10,721 nt of DNA from an uncultured Dysosmobacter sp. (GTDB lineage Bacteria; Bacillota; Clostridia; Oscillospirales; Oscillospiraceae): assembly GCA_934597465.1 (NCBI GenBank), contig CAKTSC010000035.1, positions 1-10,721 on the forward strand. Reading direction: 5' to 3'. Positions 4,599 through 10,721 of the stretch are shown one piece after another. A program made the translations under genes and the position numbers. The notes under the pieces were generated by a model that saw nothing but the letters and a program-made list of their open reading frames with translations, had not been told where the DNA came from and ran no database searches. The stretch's first letter is position 1, and every line of letters begins with the position of its first letter.

Positions 4599-6827
4599 TC
4601 AGTCCAGCCCCAGCAGCCGCCGGGCGCTGTCCTGGTTGCCCCGCTCCATCTCCCGCAGCCGCCGCACGGCCTCCGCCTGTCCGGCGGTGTCCCGGGACTG
4701 CTCCACCGCCCGGTCGATCATGCGGCAGAGACCCTCCGCCGTCAGGGCGGAGAGATCCGCGAACTGCTCCTGCCCGATGTAGCGCAGGAAGGCGGAGACC
4801 TTGGGATCGTAGACGATGCCCGCCAGGGGAATGCCCTGCCCGGCGGCGAAGATCAGCGCGTGAAGCCGCATGGAGACCACCGCCTCCATCCGGGAGAGGG
4901 CCCCGATGATGGTGCCCGCCCCGCCCGCGTCGTCCAGGAAGTAGTGGGGGATCTCCAGTCCCTGGGCGGCCAGCCGTCCGGCCCCGGGATCCTGGTGCTT
5001 CTCCACCGAGAGGAAGACCGGCGTCAGGCCGTAGGTCTCATAGGCGTAGGCGGCCGCCGCCCGGATGGTGGGGGCCTTCTCCTCAAAGCCCGGCCAGCGC
5101 CGCAGGGCGAAGCACAGGTGCTTCCCGTGGGGCGGGATCCCCGCCCGCAGCAGCACGCTGTCCGTCTCGTCCTCCCGGGCGGCGGCCAGGGTCAGGGCCG
5201 GATCGGCGGTGAGGAGGATCCGGGGCTTCGTGACGCCCATGGCGGCAAGCTCCGCCTGGGAGTCCGGCTCCCGCAGGGTGATGACGTCCACGCAGCGGTT
5301 CAGCGTCCGGGCGGCCATGCGGCGGTGGTTGTCCCGGGTCACGGGGCCGATGCCGCAGCCGTACATCTGCACCCGGCAGCCCAAGGCATGGGCGGAGCGG
5401 ATGTTGAAGAGGTAGTACCAGAGGGAGCGCCGGGAGGTGACATCCTGGATGAGGCTCCCGCCGCCGTTGAGGTAGAGCACGCTCTGCCGCATGGCCCGCC
5501 GCCAGGAGAGCACGTGGGAGCGGTGGATGGAGCGCACCCGGTAGGCAAGGCGGGTGGCGGCGGGATCCTTGGAGAGCACCGTCACCGGCATGTCCGGGTC
5601 GATGGCGCGCATCTCCTGCAGAATGGCCTCCAGAATGGCGTCGTCCCCGGCGTTGCCCCGGCCGTAGGCCCCGCAGACCACCACGCCGTCCCGGGCCTTC
5701 CGCTCCCGCCGGCTCTGGCGCAGGATCTCCCGGTAGATGTGCAGCTGGGTGTCCACCGTCTTCTGGATGGAGAACTCCCGGGACGCCTTCTCAAAGAGCT
5801 TTTCCCCCATGTCCCGCCGCAGGGCGTCGTCATTGCCCAGGGCCGCCAGATGCCGCCCCAGGGTCTCGGCGTCCCCAGGGAAGAAGAGGAAACCGTTCAC
5901 GTTCTGGTCGATGAGGTAGGGGATGCCCCCCACGGCGGTGGCCACCGTGGCCAGGTGGAAGCGGGCCCCCTCCGTCAGGGCATAGGGGAAGGTCTCGGAG
6001 AGGGAGGTGAGGGCGTTGATGTCCAGCGCCGAGTAGAAGCGATCCATGCCGCCGCTGATCCATCCGGCAAAGGTGACCTCGCGCTCCACCCCCAGCTCAC
6101 GCGCCAGCGCCCCCAGCTTCTCCCGCTCCTCGCCGTCCCCGGCGATGACCAGCCGCAGCCGCGGGCAGCTCTCGTGGGCCAGGGCAAAGCCCCGGATCAG
6201 GGTGGACATGTCCTTCACCGGGTTCAGCCGGGCGGCGATGCCCACCACCACGCTGTCCCCGTCCACGTCCGCCCCCAGGGAGCGGAGGTAGGGCAGCCGG
6301 TCGCCCTGGGGCGGGGCGGGGGAGAAGTCGATGCCGTTGTAGATGGCATAGAAGCGGTCGGGGGCAAAGCCCCGGGAGATCAGCAGATCCACCATGGCGT
6401 CGGAGACGCCGATGCGGTAGTCCAGCTTCCGCAGCGCCCAGGCGTTGATGGCCCCAAAGGTCAGCCGGGCGAAGGGGCGGCCCATGTAGTCCAGCTTATA
6501 GTCGCTGTGAACGGTGCTCACCACCGGCAGCCCCGTGGTCTTGCGCAGCAGGGCCCCCACCATGTTGGCCCGGCTCCCGTGACAGTGGATGACCTCGTAG
6601 CCTCCCGCCCGGATATACTCCGTCAGCTGGCGGCGGAGCCGGGGGATGTTGTTGCCCCCCATGATCTCCACGGGGATGCCCATGCCCCGGGCCTCCTCCG
6701 CGAAGGGCCCGTCCCGGAAGCAGACCAGCTGGGCCGTGATGCTCTCGTTCAGATGCTGCAGCAGGCTGAGAACGTGGGTCTTGGCCCCGCCGGAGTCGCC
6801 GCCGCTGATGAGATGGATGACCTTCAT
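4599..6827 (-). CDS. csaB: GT4 glycosyltransferase fused to CsaB polysaccharide pyruvyltransferase
   Basis: 742 residues in one uninterrupted frame. Residues 1-370 form a GT-B glycosyltransferase of family 4: donor-side and acceptor-side markers are GGDSGGAKTHVLSLL (9-23), HCHGSRANMVGALLRK (81-96), GIAARLNPVKD (196-206), LVIAGDGEERE (226-236) and the E-x7-E pair E278/E286. Residues 380-742 form a polysaccharide pyruvyltransferase of CsaB type: GAYGRGNAGDDAIL (386-399), LNGGGSLIQDVTS (453-465), YGCGIGPV (489-496), SMRLHALIFA (652-661) and YDPKV (673-677). CsaB adds ketal-pyruvate to secondary cell-wall polysaccharide, the ligand of SLH-domain surface proteins. The glycosyltransferase half may make the sugar bond that is then pyruvylated. 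Both halves have full family length and are joined by a basic linker near 370-380. No membrane segment or signal peptide is seen. ATG at 6827 follows AAAGGTG. csaB as symbol applies to the C-terminal half. Confidence 0.93.
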   Translation of the reverse strand: MKVIHLISGGDSGGAKTHVLSLLQHLNESITAQLVCFRDGPFAEEARGMGIPVEIMGGNNIPRLRRQLTEYIRAGGYEVIHCHGSRANMVGALLRKTTGLPVVSTVHSDYKLDYMGRPFARLTFGAINAWALRKLDYRIGVSDAMVDLLISRGFAPDRFYAIYNGIDFSPAPPQGDRLPYLRSLGADVDGDSVVVGIAARLNPVKDMSTLIRGFALAHESCPRLRLVIAGDGEEREKLGALARELGVEREVTFAGWISGGMDRFYSALDINALTSLSETFPYALTEGARFHLATVATAVGGIPYLIDQNVNGFLFFPGDAETLGRHLAALGNDDALRRDMGEKLFEKASREFSIQKTVDTQLHIYREILRQSRRERKARDGVVVCGAYGRGNAGDDAILEAILQEMRAIDPDMPVTVLSKDPAATRLAYRVRSIHRSHVLSWRRAMRQSVLYLNGGGSLIQDVTSRRSLWYYLFNIRSAHALGCRVQMYGCGIGPVTRDNHRRMAARTLNRCVDVITLREPDSQAELAAMGVTKPRILLTADPALTLAAAREDETDSVLLRAGIPPHGKHLCFALRRWPGFEEKAPTIRAAAAYAYETYGLTPVFLSVEKHQDPGAGRLAAQGLEIPHYFLDDAGGAGTIIGALSRMEAVVSMRLHALIFAAGQGIPLAGIVYDPKVSAFLRYIGQEQFADLSALTAEGLCRMIDRAVEQSRDTAGQAEAVRRLREMERGNQDSARRLLGLD

Positions 6828-6864
6828 AGAAAAACACCTTTCTTCCGCGCCGCGGAATTTGTGC

Positions 6865-6893
6865 TTGTGTATTTCGGGGAAATACGGTACAAT
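6865..6893 (+). promoter_or_regulatory. Promoter for the DUF4330 gene
   Basis: -35 TTGTGT (6865-6870), 17-base spacer, -10 TACAAT (6888-6893). The start should be near 6900, about 100 bases before the ATG at 7002. The leader runs through the csaB promoter on the other strand. Confidence 0.62.
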
Positions 6894-6943
6894 GGGGGAG
6901 CATTCCGAGAACGCGCGGCGTCCCCGGAGCGCCCGATTCCGAT

Positions 6944-6972
6944 ATTATACAATGGGAAGGGAGCCAGGTCAA
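6944..6972 (-). promoter_or_regulatory. Strong promoter for GT4-CsaB
   Basis: On the minus strand, -35 TTGACC (6972-6967), 17-base spacer, -10 TATAAT (6949-6944): five of six plus six of six consensus bases. The start should be near 6937 with a leader of about 110 bases. It overlaps the DUF4330 transcript. Confidence 0.82.
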
Positions 6973-6987
6973 GGCCGCCGCCCTTCC

Positions 6988-7004
6988 GAAGGAGTTTGAC
7001 CATG
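6988..7004 (+). promoter_or_regulatory. Ribosome site fixing the DUF4330 start
   Basis: GAAGGAG at 6988-6994, then 7 bases, then ATG at 7002. The reading frame is open far upstream, through the region opposite csaB, so this site and the hydrophobic N-terminus that follows are what identify the true start. Confidence 0.85.
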
Positions 7005-7493
7005 GAACAGAAGAAGCATAAGTTCAACGTTGTGGATGTCATCGCCGTGGTGCTCATCGTGCTGGTGGTGGCCTTCGTGGGCTGGAAGTACATGAACCGC
7101 GGCGGCGGGGCCGCCGGTGAGGCCAGCACCGTCACCGTCCGCTATACCGTCCTCTGCGAGGGGGTGGACGCCGCCCTCTACGAGACCTGCCAGAAGCACC
7201 TGCCCTCCCAGCTGATGGCCTCCGGCGCCCTGTACGACGGCTACATCCAGAGCGTGGAGCGGGCCGATTACTGCGTCCTGGGCCCGGACGGCACCTGGGT
7301 GGTGGATCCCAACAGCGTCAACCTCTACTTCACCGTGGAGGCCCACATCCTCCAGAGCGCCGCCCTGAAGACCGAGATCGCCAAGCAGGAAGTCCGCGTG
7401 GGCAAGAGCGACTACATCCTCAAGAGCCGCTACATCGAGTTCAAGGACGCCCAGATCATCGACGTGGAGTGGGAAGAGCCCGCCGAGGGCTGA
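7002..7493 (+). CDS. DUF4330-family membrane-anchored protein
   Basis: 163 residues. One N-terminal hydrophobic segment at about 10-28 (VVDVIAVVLIVLVVAFVGW) follows the short basic stretch MEQKKHKFN, and no signal-peptidase site follows, so it is probably a single-pass protein with a C-terminal domain outside the cytoplasmic membrane. The rest is beta-rich and matches the layout I know for DUF4330: a VTVRYTVLCEGV strand, a central segment with DGYIQSVERADY, then IAKQEVRVGKSDYILKSRYIEFKDAQIIDVE, where the family usually has a G-K-x-I-x-x-K motif near the end. The function of the family is not known to me. It is divergent from GT4-CsaB and shares its promoter region, which suggests a role in wall-polymer export or assembly; that link is inference. 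A terminator follows within 10 bases. Confidence 0.82.
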   Translation: MEQKKHKFNVVDVIAVVLIVLVVAFVGWKYMNRGGGAAGEASTVTVRYTVLCEGVDAALYETCQKHLPSQLMASGALYDGYIQSVERADYCVLGPDGTWVVDPNSVNLYFTVEAHILQSAALKTEIAKQEVRVGKSDYILKSRYIEFKDAQIIDVEWEEPAEG

Positions 7494-7501
7494 GAAAAGC
7501 G

Positions 7502-7531
7502 AAGGGACTGCCCCCCCGGCAGTCCCTTTTT
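7502..7531 (+). terminator. Rho-independent terminator after the DUF4330 gene
   Basis: AAGGGACTGCC (7502-7512), loop CCCCC, GGCAGTCCCTT (7518-7528), with a run of five T from 7527. An 11-bp perfect stem starting 8 bases after the stop codon. Confidence 0.9.
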
Positions 7532-7623
7532 CACGCACCGCCCTGCAAGCCGAACCTCCTGAGAGGCCCCGCCAGTCCCCTGGAATCCCCACCGTCCAAG
7601 CGGAACTCCCTCAAAAGATACAC

Positions 7624-7660
7624 GAAGCGCCCTGCCGCCGGCAGGGCGCTTCCGAGTTTT
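7624..7660 (-). terminator. Probable bidirectional terminator after the hydantoinase-like gene
   Basis: GAAGCGCCCTGCC (7624-7636), loop GCC, GGCAGGGCGCTTC (7640-7652): a 13-bp perfect stem 12 bases beyond the minus-strand stop. The minus-strand tail is CGTGTATCTTTTG, a weak T-run; on the plus strand GTTTTC follows at 7656-7661. It probably closes the minus-strand gene and backs up the DUF4330 terminator. The 90 bases between the two terminators (7533-7623) hold nothing I recognise. Confidence 0.75.
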
Positions 7661-7664
7661 CTGA

Positions 7665-9023
7665 TTACAAGCTGTTCTTTCCCCGCGCCAGGTACCGTCC
7701 CCCGGCCTCGCCGGTGACGGCCCCCTGATCCACCGCCAGCTGTCCCCGGAGATAGACCTGGGTGACGCCTCCGGCGGTGACGAAGCCCTCGTAGGGGTTG
7801 TAGTCCGCCCGGGAGAGGCTGTCGTCCGCCCGGATCACGTGGCTGGCCCGGGGATCGTAGACCACGATGTCCGCGTCGCTCCCGGCCTGAAGAACACCCT
7901 TCCGGGGGTAGAGCCCGCAGAGCCGGGCCGGGGCCTCGGAGAGCACGCGGCAGAGATCCTCCGCCGCCAGCCGCCGCGCCCCCACACCGAAGGTGTAGAG
8001 CAGCTCCCCCCGGTTCTCCGCCCCGGGAAGCCCGGCAGGGATGGCGGGGAAGTCCTGGGGATCGGTCTCCTTCTGCCGCAGGGTGAAGGCCCGGTGGCTG
8101 CTGGCTACGGCCTGGATGCTGTCCCGCCGCAGGGCCTTCCACAGGGGCTCCTGCTGGCTTTGGTCGCGCAGGGGCGGCGCGCAGACGTAGCGGCCCGCGC
8201 CCTCCCCCTCGTAGTAAACGCTGTCGTCCAGCAGCAGGTGCTGGGGGCAGGTAGAGGCGTAAACGGTCTGGCCCCGCTTCCGGGCCCGCTCCACCTCCGC
8301 CAGGGACTCCCGGCAGGTGATGGGGCTCAGGATCACCGGCGCGTCCGCCGCCTGGGCGATGCGCAGCAGCCGTCCGGCGGCCTCCGCCTCGGCCTCCTCC
8401 GGCCGGGACATGGGGAAGCTGGCCGCCCCGGTCTTCCCGGCGGCCAGGCGCTCCCGCTCCATGGCGGCGATGAGGGCGCCGTTCTCACAGTGGAAGGCCG
8501 CCACGCCCCCCAGCCGCTTCAGGTACTTCAGGGCCAGGTACAGCGCCCCGTCGTCCAGGCTCTGCCGGGCGTCCAGATAGAAGCGGAAGGAGGACACCCC
8601 CGCCGCGAAGATCTCCGGCAGCTGGGCCCGGACGCTCTCATCCCACCGGGGCAGGGTCATGTGCAGGCCGTAGTCGCAGAAGGAGCGGCCCTCGGCCTCC
8701 CGCTGGCGGCGGGCCAGGGCGGTGGAGAGGGTCTCGTCCCCCTCCGGGCAGGCGAAATCCACCACCGTGGTGGTGCCGCCCCGCAGGGCGGCGCGGCTGC
8801 CGGAGGCGAAGTCGTCCGCCGGAGCGGGCTCCCCGCCGGGGCCGAAGTGGGTGCGCCCGTCCACAAAGCCGGGGAAGAGCAGGCAGCCGGATACATCCGC
8901 CACCTGATCCGCGCCGGAGAGCCTCCGGCCCACCTGAAGGATCTTCTCTCCTTCCAGCAGGACATCCATTCGGCGGCAGCCGTCGGCGTTCACAACGGTG
9001 CCGCCCCGCAGCAGGGTTTTCAT
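7665..9023 (-). CDS. Dihydropyrimidinase/hydantoinase-family protein lacking most metal ligands (probable pseudo-enzyme)
   Basis: 452 residues, normal family length. Cyclic-amidohydrolase features are clear: FPGFVDGRTHFG (50-61), DDFASGSRAALRGGTTTVVDFA (70-91 region), FHCENGALI (177-185), STCPQHLLLDDSVYY (257-271), CAPPLRDQSQQEPLWKAL (281-298), IPAGLPGAENR (328-338), LCGLYPRKGVLQAGSDADIV (368-387). True family members bind two metals through His, His, a carboxylated Lys, His, His and Asp. Here the first His is Arg57, the Lys is Arg147 (GVSSFR), the fourth His is Pro234 (LSPITC) and the Asp is Ser309 (ASSHRAF); only His59 and His178 remain. Ring-opening of dihydropyrimidines or hydantoins is therefore unlikely by the known mechanism. 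Animal CRMP proteins are a known parallel of inactive paralogues. There is no frame damage, so it looks maintained. The start at 9023 is chosen over an in-frame ATG at 9083 because of GGGAGGA at 9037-9031. Confidence 0.9.
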   Translation of the reverse strand: MKTLLRGGTVVNADGCRRMDVLLEGEKILQVGRRLSGADQVADVSGCLLFPGFVDGRTHFGPGGEPAPADDFASGSRAALRGGTTTVVDFACPEGDETLSTALARRQREAEGRSFCDYGLHMTLPRWDESVRAQLPEIFAAGVSSFRFYLDARQSLDDGALYLALKYLKRLGGVAAFHCENGALIAAMERERLAAGKTGAASFPMSRPEEAEAEAAGRLLRIAQAADAPVILSPITCRESLAEVERARKRGQTVYASTCPQHLLLDDSVYYEGEGAGRYVCAPPLRDQSQQEPLWKALRRDSIQAVASSHRAFTLRQKETDPQDFPAIPAGLPGAENRGELLYTFGVGARRLAAEDLCRVLSEAPARLCGLYPRKGVLQAGSDADIVVYDPRASHVIRADDSLSRADYNPYEGFVTAGGVTQVYLRGQLAVDQGAVTGEAGGRYLARGKNSL

Positions 9024-9030
9024 GGCAGTT

Positions 9031-9040
9031 TCCTCCCTCT
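9031..9040 (-). promoter_or_regulatory. Ribosome site fixing the start of the hydantoinase-like gene
   Basis: AGAGGGAGGA on the minus strand, 7 bases before ATG at 9023. The extra 20 codons possible from an upstream ATG at 9083 would be a low-complexity stretch not seen in the family, which normally starts a few residues before the first beta strand. Confidence 0.8.
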
Positions 9041-9060
9041 CCCGCGCAGTGCGCGGATCT

Positions 9061-9078
9061 CCCGCCCCTCCGGGCGGG
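9061..9078 (-). repeat. Hairpin in the leader of the hydantoinase-like gene
   Basis: CCCGCCC (9061-9067), loop CTCC, GGGCGGG (9072-9078): a perfect 7-bp GC stem lying between the predicted promoter and the ribosome site. It has no T-run on either side. It may be an operator or an mRNA structure. Confidence 0.5.
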
Positions 9079-9100
9079 GCCATCCGATTCTCCGGAGAGC

Positions 9101-9129
9101 ATCATAGCACGTTCCGGGGAAAATATCCA
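9101..9129 (-). promoter_or_regulatory. Probable promoter for the hydantoinase-like gene
   Basis: On the minus strand, -35 TGGATA (9129-9124), 17-base spacer, -10 TATGAT (9106-9101). The start should be near 9094 and the leader about 70 bases. The -35 is only moderate. Confidence 0.6.
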
Positions 9130-9414
9130 GTCCGACCTGCGGAAAAAAGGGCGGAAATCCCACTGCCTTCCCCGCTGTTTTTTATCCGGAACCGCCAGTG
9201 CCCGCCCCGCCGCCGGAAGGGAAGCTCCCGCCTCGCAGACTGCCGGGCTTCCGCGCCTCCGCCCCGCCCCACACCGGGAACGCACGCCTTCCATTCCGCC
9301 AGGAAAGGAGACTACGAGGACGTTTGTTTCTACGCGAAAAACACATATGGACAAGCTGCACAAAAAACAACGGAGAAATTCTAATCCCATTGCTCCGCAA
9401 CCCGCCCGCCCCCG
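9130..9414. other. Gene-free stretch between divergent genes
   Basis: About 285 bases with no supported gene. The left half is GC-rich; 9300-9385 is noticeably richer in A. A run of six A at 9142-9147 region and a run of T at about 9178-9183 flank a weak imperfect stem (GGCGGAAA near 9149 with TTCCCCGC near 9167), which would look terminator-like in either direction, yet no gene points into it. A 45-codon frame at 9347-9484 has no ribosome site and runs through the next promoter. A small RNA or a distant regulator site cannot be excluded. Confidence 0.4.
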
Positions 9415-9435
9415 GTTTCTTTTTCCGGAAAAGCG

Positions 9436-9444
9436 TGGTATACT
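9436..9444 (+). promoter_or_regulatory. Extended -10 promoter for the 5'-nucleotidase gene
   Basis: TGG followed by TATACT (9439-9444), an extended -10 element. The -35 region 17 bases upstream is only TTTCTT, so the TG extension probably compensates. The start should be near 9451. Confidence 0.65.
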
Positions 9445-9452
9445 GGAAGCGC

Positions 9453-9467
9453 TTGGGAGCATCCCAA
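9453..9467 (+). promoter_or_regulatory. Hairpin at the predicted 5' end of the nucleotidase mRNA
   Basis: TTGGGA (9453-9458), loop GCA, TCCCAA (9462-9467). It lies within a few bases of the predicted start and just before the GAGGAGGT ribosome site (9475-9482). Such 5'-terminal hairpins can protect mRNA from decay; that role is inference. Confidence 0.45.
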
Positions 9468-9491
9468 AGTATTTGAGGAGGTAAATCGATC

Positions 9492-10721
9492 ATGAAGAAG
9501 ACCCGCAGACTGCTCGCTCTGCTTCTGGCGATGGTGATGATGCTCGCGCTGACCGTCACCGCCGGGGCCGAGGAAGTCACGACCACCGCGGCCAAGTCCG
9601 AGATCACGGTGATCTACACCAACGACGTCCACACCTACATCGACAAGACCCTCAGCTACGCGACCGTTTCCGCCATGAAGCAGGACTACCAGAAGGCCGG
9701 CAAGCAGGTTCTCCTGGTGGATGCCGGCGATCATATTCAGGGCACCGCCTACGGCGGCATGGACGAGGGCAAGACCATCGTTCAGCTGATGAACGCCGCG
9801 GGCTATGACCTGGCCACCCTGGGCAACCATGAGTTTGACTACGGCATGGCGCGCACCCTGGCCACCGTCAAGGAAGCCAAGTTCCCCTATGTCTCCTGCA
9901 ACTTCTACCACGAGAAGAACGGCGTTGTGGGCGACTCCGTGCTGGACAGCTATAAGGTCTTCGACATGAACGGCACCAAGGTAGCCTTCATCGGCATCAC
10001 CACGCCGGAGTCCTTCACCAAGTCCACCCCCGCCTACTTCCAGGACGCGAACGGCAAGTACATCTACGGCATCGCCGCCGGCAAGGACGGCGCCGCCCTC
10101 TACGCCTCCGTCCAGAAGGCCATCGACGCCGCCTCCAAGGAGGCCGACTATGTTATCGCCCTGGGCCACCTGGGTGACGATCCCTCCTCCCAGCCCTGGA
10201 CTTCCGAGGAAGTCATCGCCCACACCACCGGCCTGGATGCCTTCATCGACGGCCACTCCCACTCCACCGTGGAGATGAAGCAGGTCAAGGATAAGGCGGG
10301 CAACACCGTGGTGCTGACCCAGACCGGCTCCTACTTCGCCGCCATCGGCGAGATGACCATTTCCGCCAACGGCACCATCACCACCAAGCTCACCAAGGAG
10401 TATGCGGGCTCCGACGAGAAGGTCGCCGCCCTGCAGAAGACCTGGATGGACAAGGTGAAGGGCATGCTGGGCGAGAAGATCGCCGAGACCGACATCGAGT
10501 TCACCATCAACGACGCCGAGGGCAACCGCGCCGTCCGCAAGGGTGCCACCAACCTCTTCGACCTCAACGCCGACGCCTTCTATTGGTACATCAACGAGGT
10601 CGCGAACCTGGACTGCGACGTGGCCGTGATGAACGGCGGCGGCATCCGCGCCACCATCGAGGCCGGCGACTGGACCTACAAGAGCTGCAAGACCGTCAAC
10701 CCCTTCGGCAACGTGCTCTGC
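9492..10721 (+). CDS. Secreted 5'-nucleotidase/metallophosphoesterase (C-terminus cut off by window edge)
   Basis: 410 residues visible, open to the right edge. The N-terminus MKKTRR plus a hydrophobic core at 7-23 and AGA before EE gives a signal peptide with likely cleavage after residue 26. The calcineurin-like metal site is complete: TNDVHTYID (D45, H47), VDAGDHIQGT (D80), GNHEFDYG (N112, H113), ALGHLG (H226) and DGHSHS (H255, H257). The UshA-type C-terminal nucleotidase domain has begun, with MNGGGIRATIEAGDWTYKSC (380-399) and NPFGN (403-407), which carries the substrate-binding Asn and Arg region. Such enzymes remove phosphate from extracellular nucleotides so that nucleosides and phosphate can be taken up. 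How it is held at the surface is not visible; an SLH domain or a C-terminal anchor may follow outside the window. ATG at 9492 follows GAGGAGGT. Codon use is a little less extreme in GC than in the neighbours, as often in well-expressed genes. Confidence 0.96.
   Translation, partial: MKKTRRLLALLLAMVMMLALTVTAGAEEVTTTAAKSEITVIYTNDVHTYIDKTLSYATVSAMKQDYQKAGKQVLLVDAGDHIQGTAYGGMDEGKTIVQLMNAAGYDLATLGNHEFDYGMARTLATVKEAKFPYVSCNFYHEKNGVVGDSVLDSYKVFDMNGTKVAFIGITTPESFTKSTPAYFQDANGKYIYGIAAGKDGAALYASVQKAIDAASKEADYVIALGHLGDDPSSQPWTSEEVIAHTTGLDAFIDGHSHSTVEMKQVKDKAGNTVVLTQTGSYFAAIGEMTISANGTITTKLTKEYAGSDEKVAALQKTWMDKVKGMLGEKIAETDIEFTINDAEGNRAVRKGATNLFDLNADAFYWYINEVANLDCDVAVMNGGGIRATIEAGDWTYKSCKTVNPFGNVLC

Noticed and set aside
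6946..6953. TATACAAT as a second plus-strand -10 for the DUF4330 gene
   Set aside because: No acceptable -35 lies 16-18 bases upstream on the plus strand; the same bases form the -10 of the minus-strand promoter, which has a near-perfect -35.
4407..7001. Very long plus-strand open frame opposite csaB that runs in frame into the DUF4330 gene
   Set aside because: The product is Gly/Pro/His/Arg-rich low complexity caused by the GC bias of the csaB codons on the other strand. The real gene begins at 7002, where a ribosome site and a hydrophobic N-terminus appear.
7839..9107. 422-codon plus-strand frame opposite the hydantoinase-like gene
   Set aside because: Compositional shadow; no start signals, no recognisable motifs, and the minus strand carries the family motifs throughout.
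9347..9484. 45-codon plus-strand frame MDKLHKKQRR... ahead of the nucleotidase
   Set aside because: No ribosome site, it spans the predicted promoter and leader of the nucleotidase, and it ends inside the ribosome site.
9182..9607. 141-codon minus-strand frame in the gap left of the nucleotidase
   Set aside because: It overlaps the signal-peptide region of the nucleotidase, has no ribosome site and shows no family features.

Overview
The window looks like a chromosomal segment of a GC-rich, low-complexity-surface Firmicute, most likely a gut clostridium of the Oscillospiraceae type (Oscillibacter, Dysosmobacter, Lawsonibacter and relatives). The grounds are AGGAGG-type ribosome sites, sigma-A-type promoters with 17-base spacers, genes whose third codon positions are mostly G or C, a CsaB cell-wall pyruvyltransferase, and small clostridial proteins of DUF421 and DUF4330 type. 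The genus is inference. No rRNA, tRNA, CRISPR array, insertion sequence, phage gene or integration site was seen.

Layout, left to right. 1-862 (-): phosphoserine aminotransferase serC, cut by the left edge. 863-1231: a divergent promoter region with one well-formed promoter for each side. 1232-4193 (+): a stand-alone E2-like acyltransferase-fold protein, a CLC-family antiporter that resembles the fluoride (CLC-F) clade, a terminator, then a DUF421/YetF membrane protein. 4194-4320: a short gap with two strong stem-loops. 4321-4524 (+): a 67-residue protein with a TTG start, closed by a 15-bp terminator. 4599-6827 (-): one 742-residue protein joining a GT4 glycosyltransferase to a CsaB polysaccharide pyruvyltransferase. 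6828-7001: a divergent region whose two promoters face each other, so the 5' ends of the transcripts should overlap. 7002-7493 (+): a membrane-anchored DUF4330 protein. 7665-9023 (-): a dihydropyrimidinase/hydantoinase-family protein that has lost four of the six metal ligands. 9024-9491: a promoter region with about 285 bases of nothing identifiable. 9492-10721 (+): a secreted 5'-nucleotidase, cut by the right edge.

The genes do not form one pathway. SerC is serine biosynthesis; the E2-like/CLC pair is a tight two-gene unit; GT4-CsaB, DUF4330 and the exported nucleotidase share a cell-envelope theme, because CsaB-type pyruvylation normally makes the wall polymer that holds SLH-domain surface proteins. 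The most unusual features are two enzyme-family proteins whose catalytic residues are replaced while their folds look intact (the hydantoinase-like protein and the E2-like protein), the CLC protein with altered selectivity residues, and the glycosyltransferase-pyruvyltransferase fusion. No defence system, gene cluster or mobile system was found.
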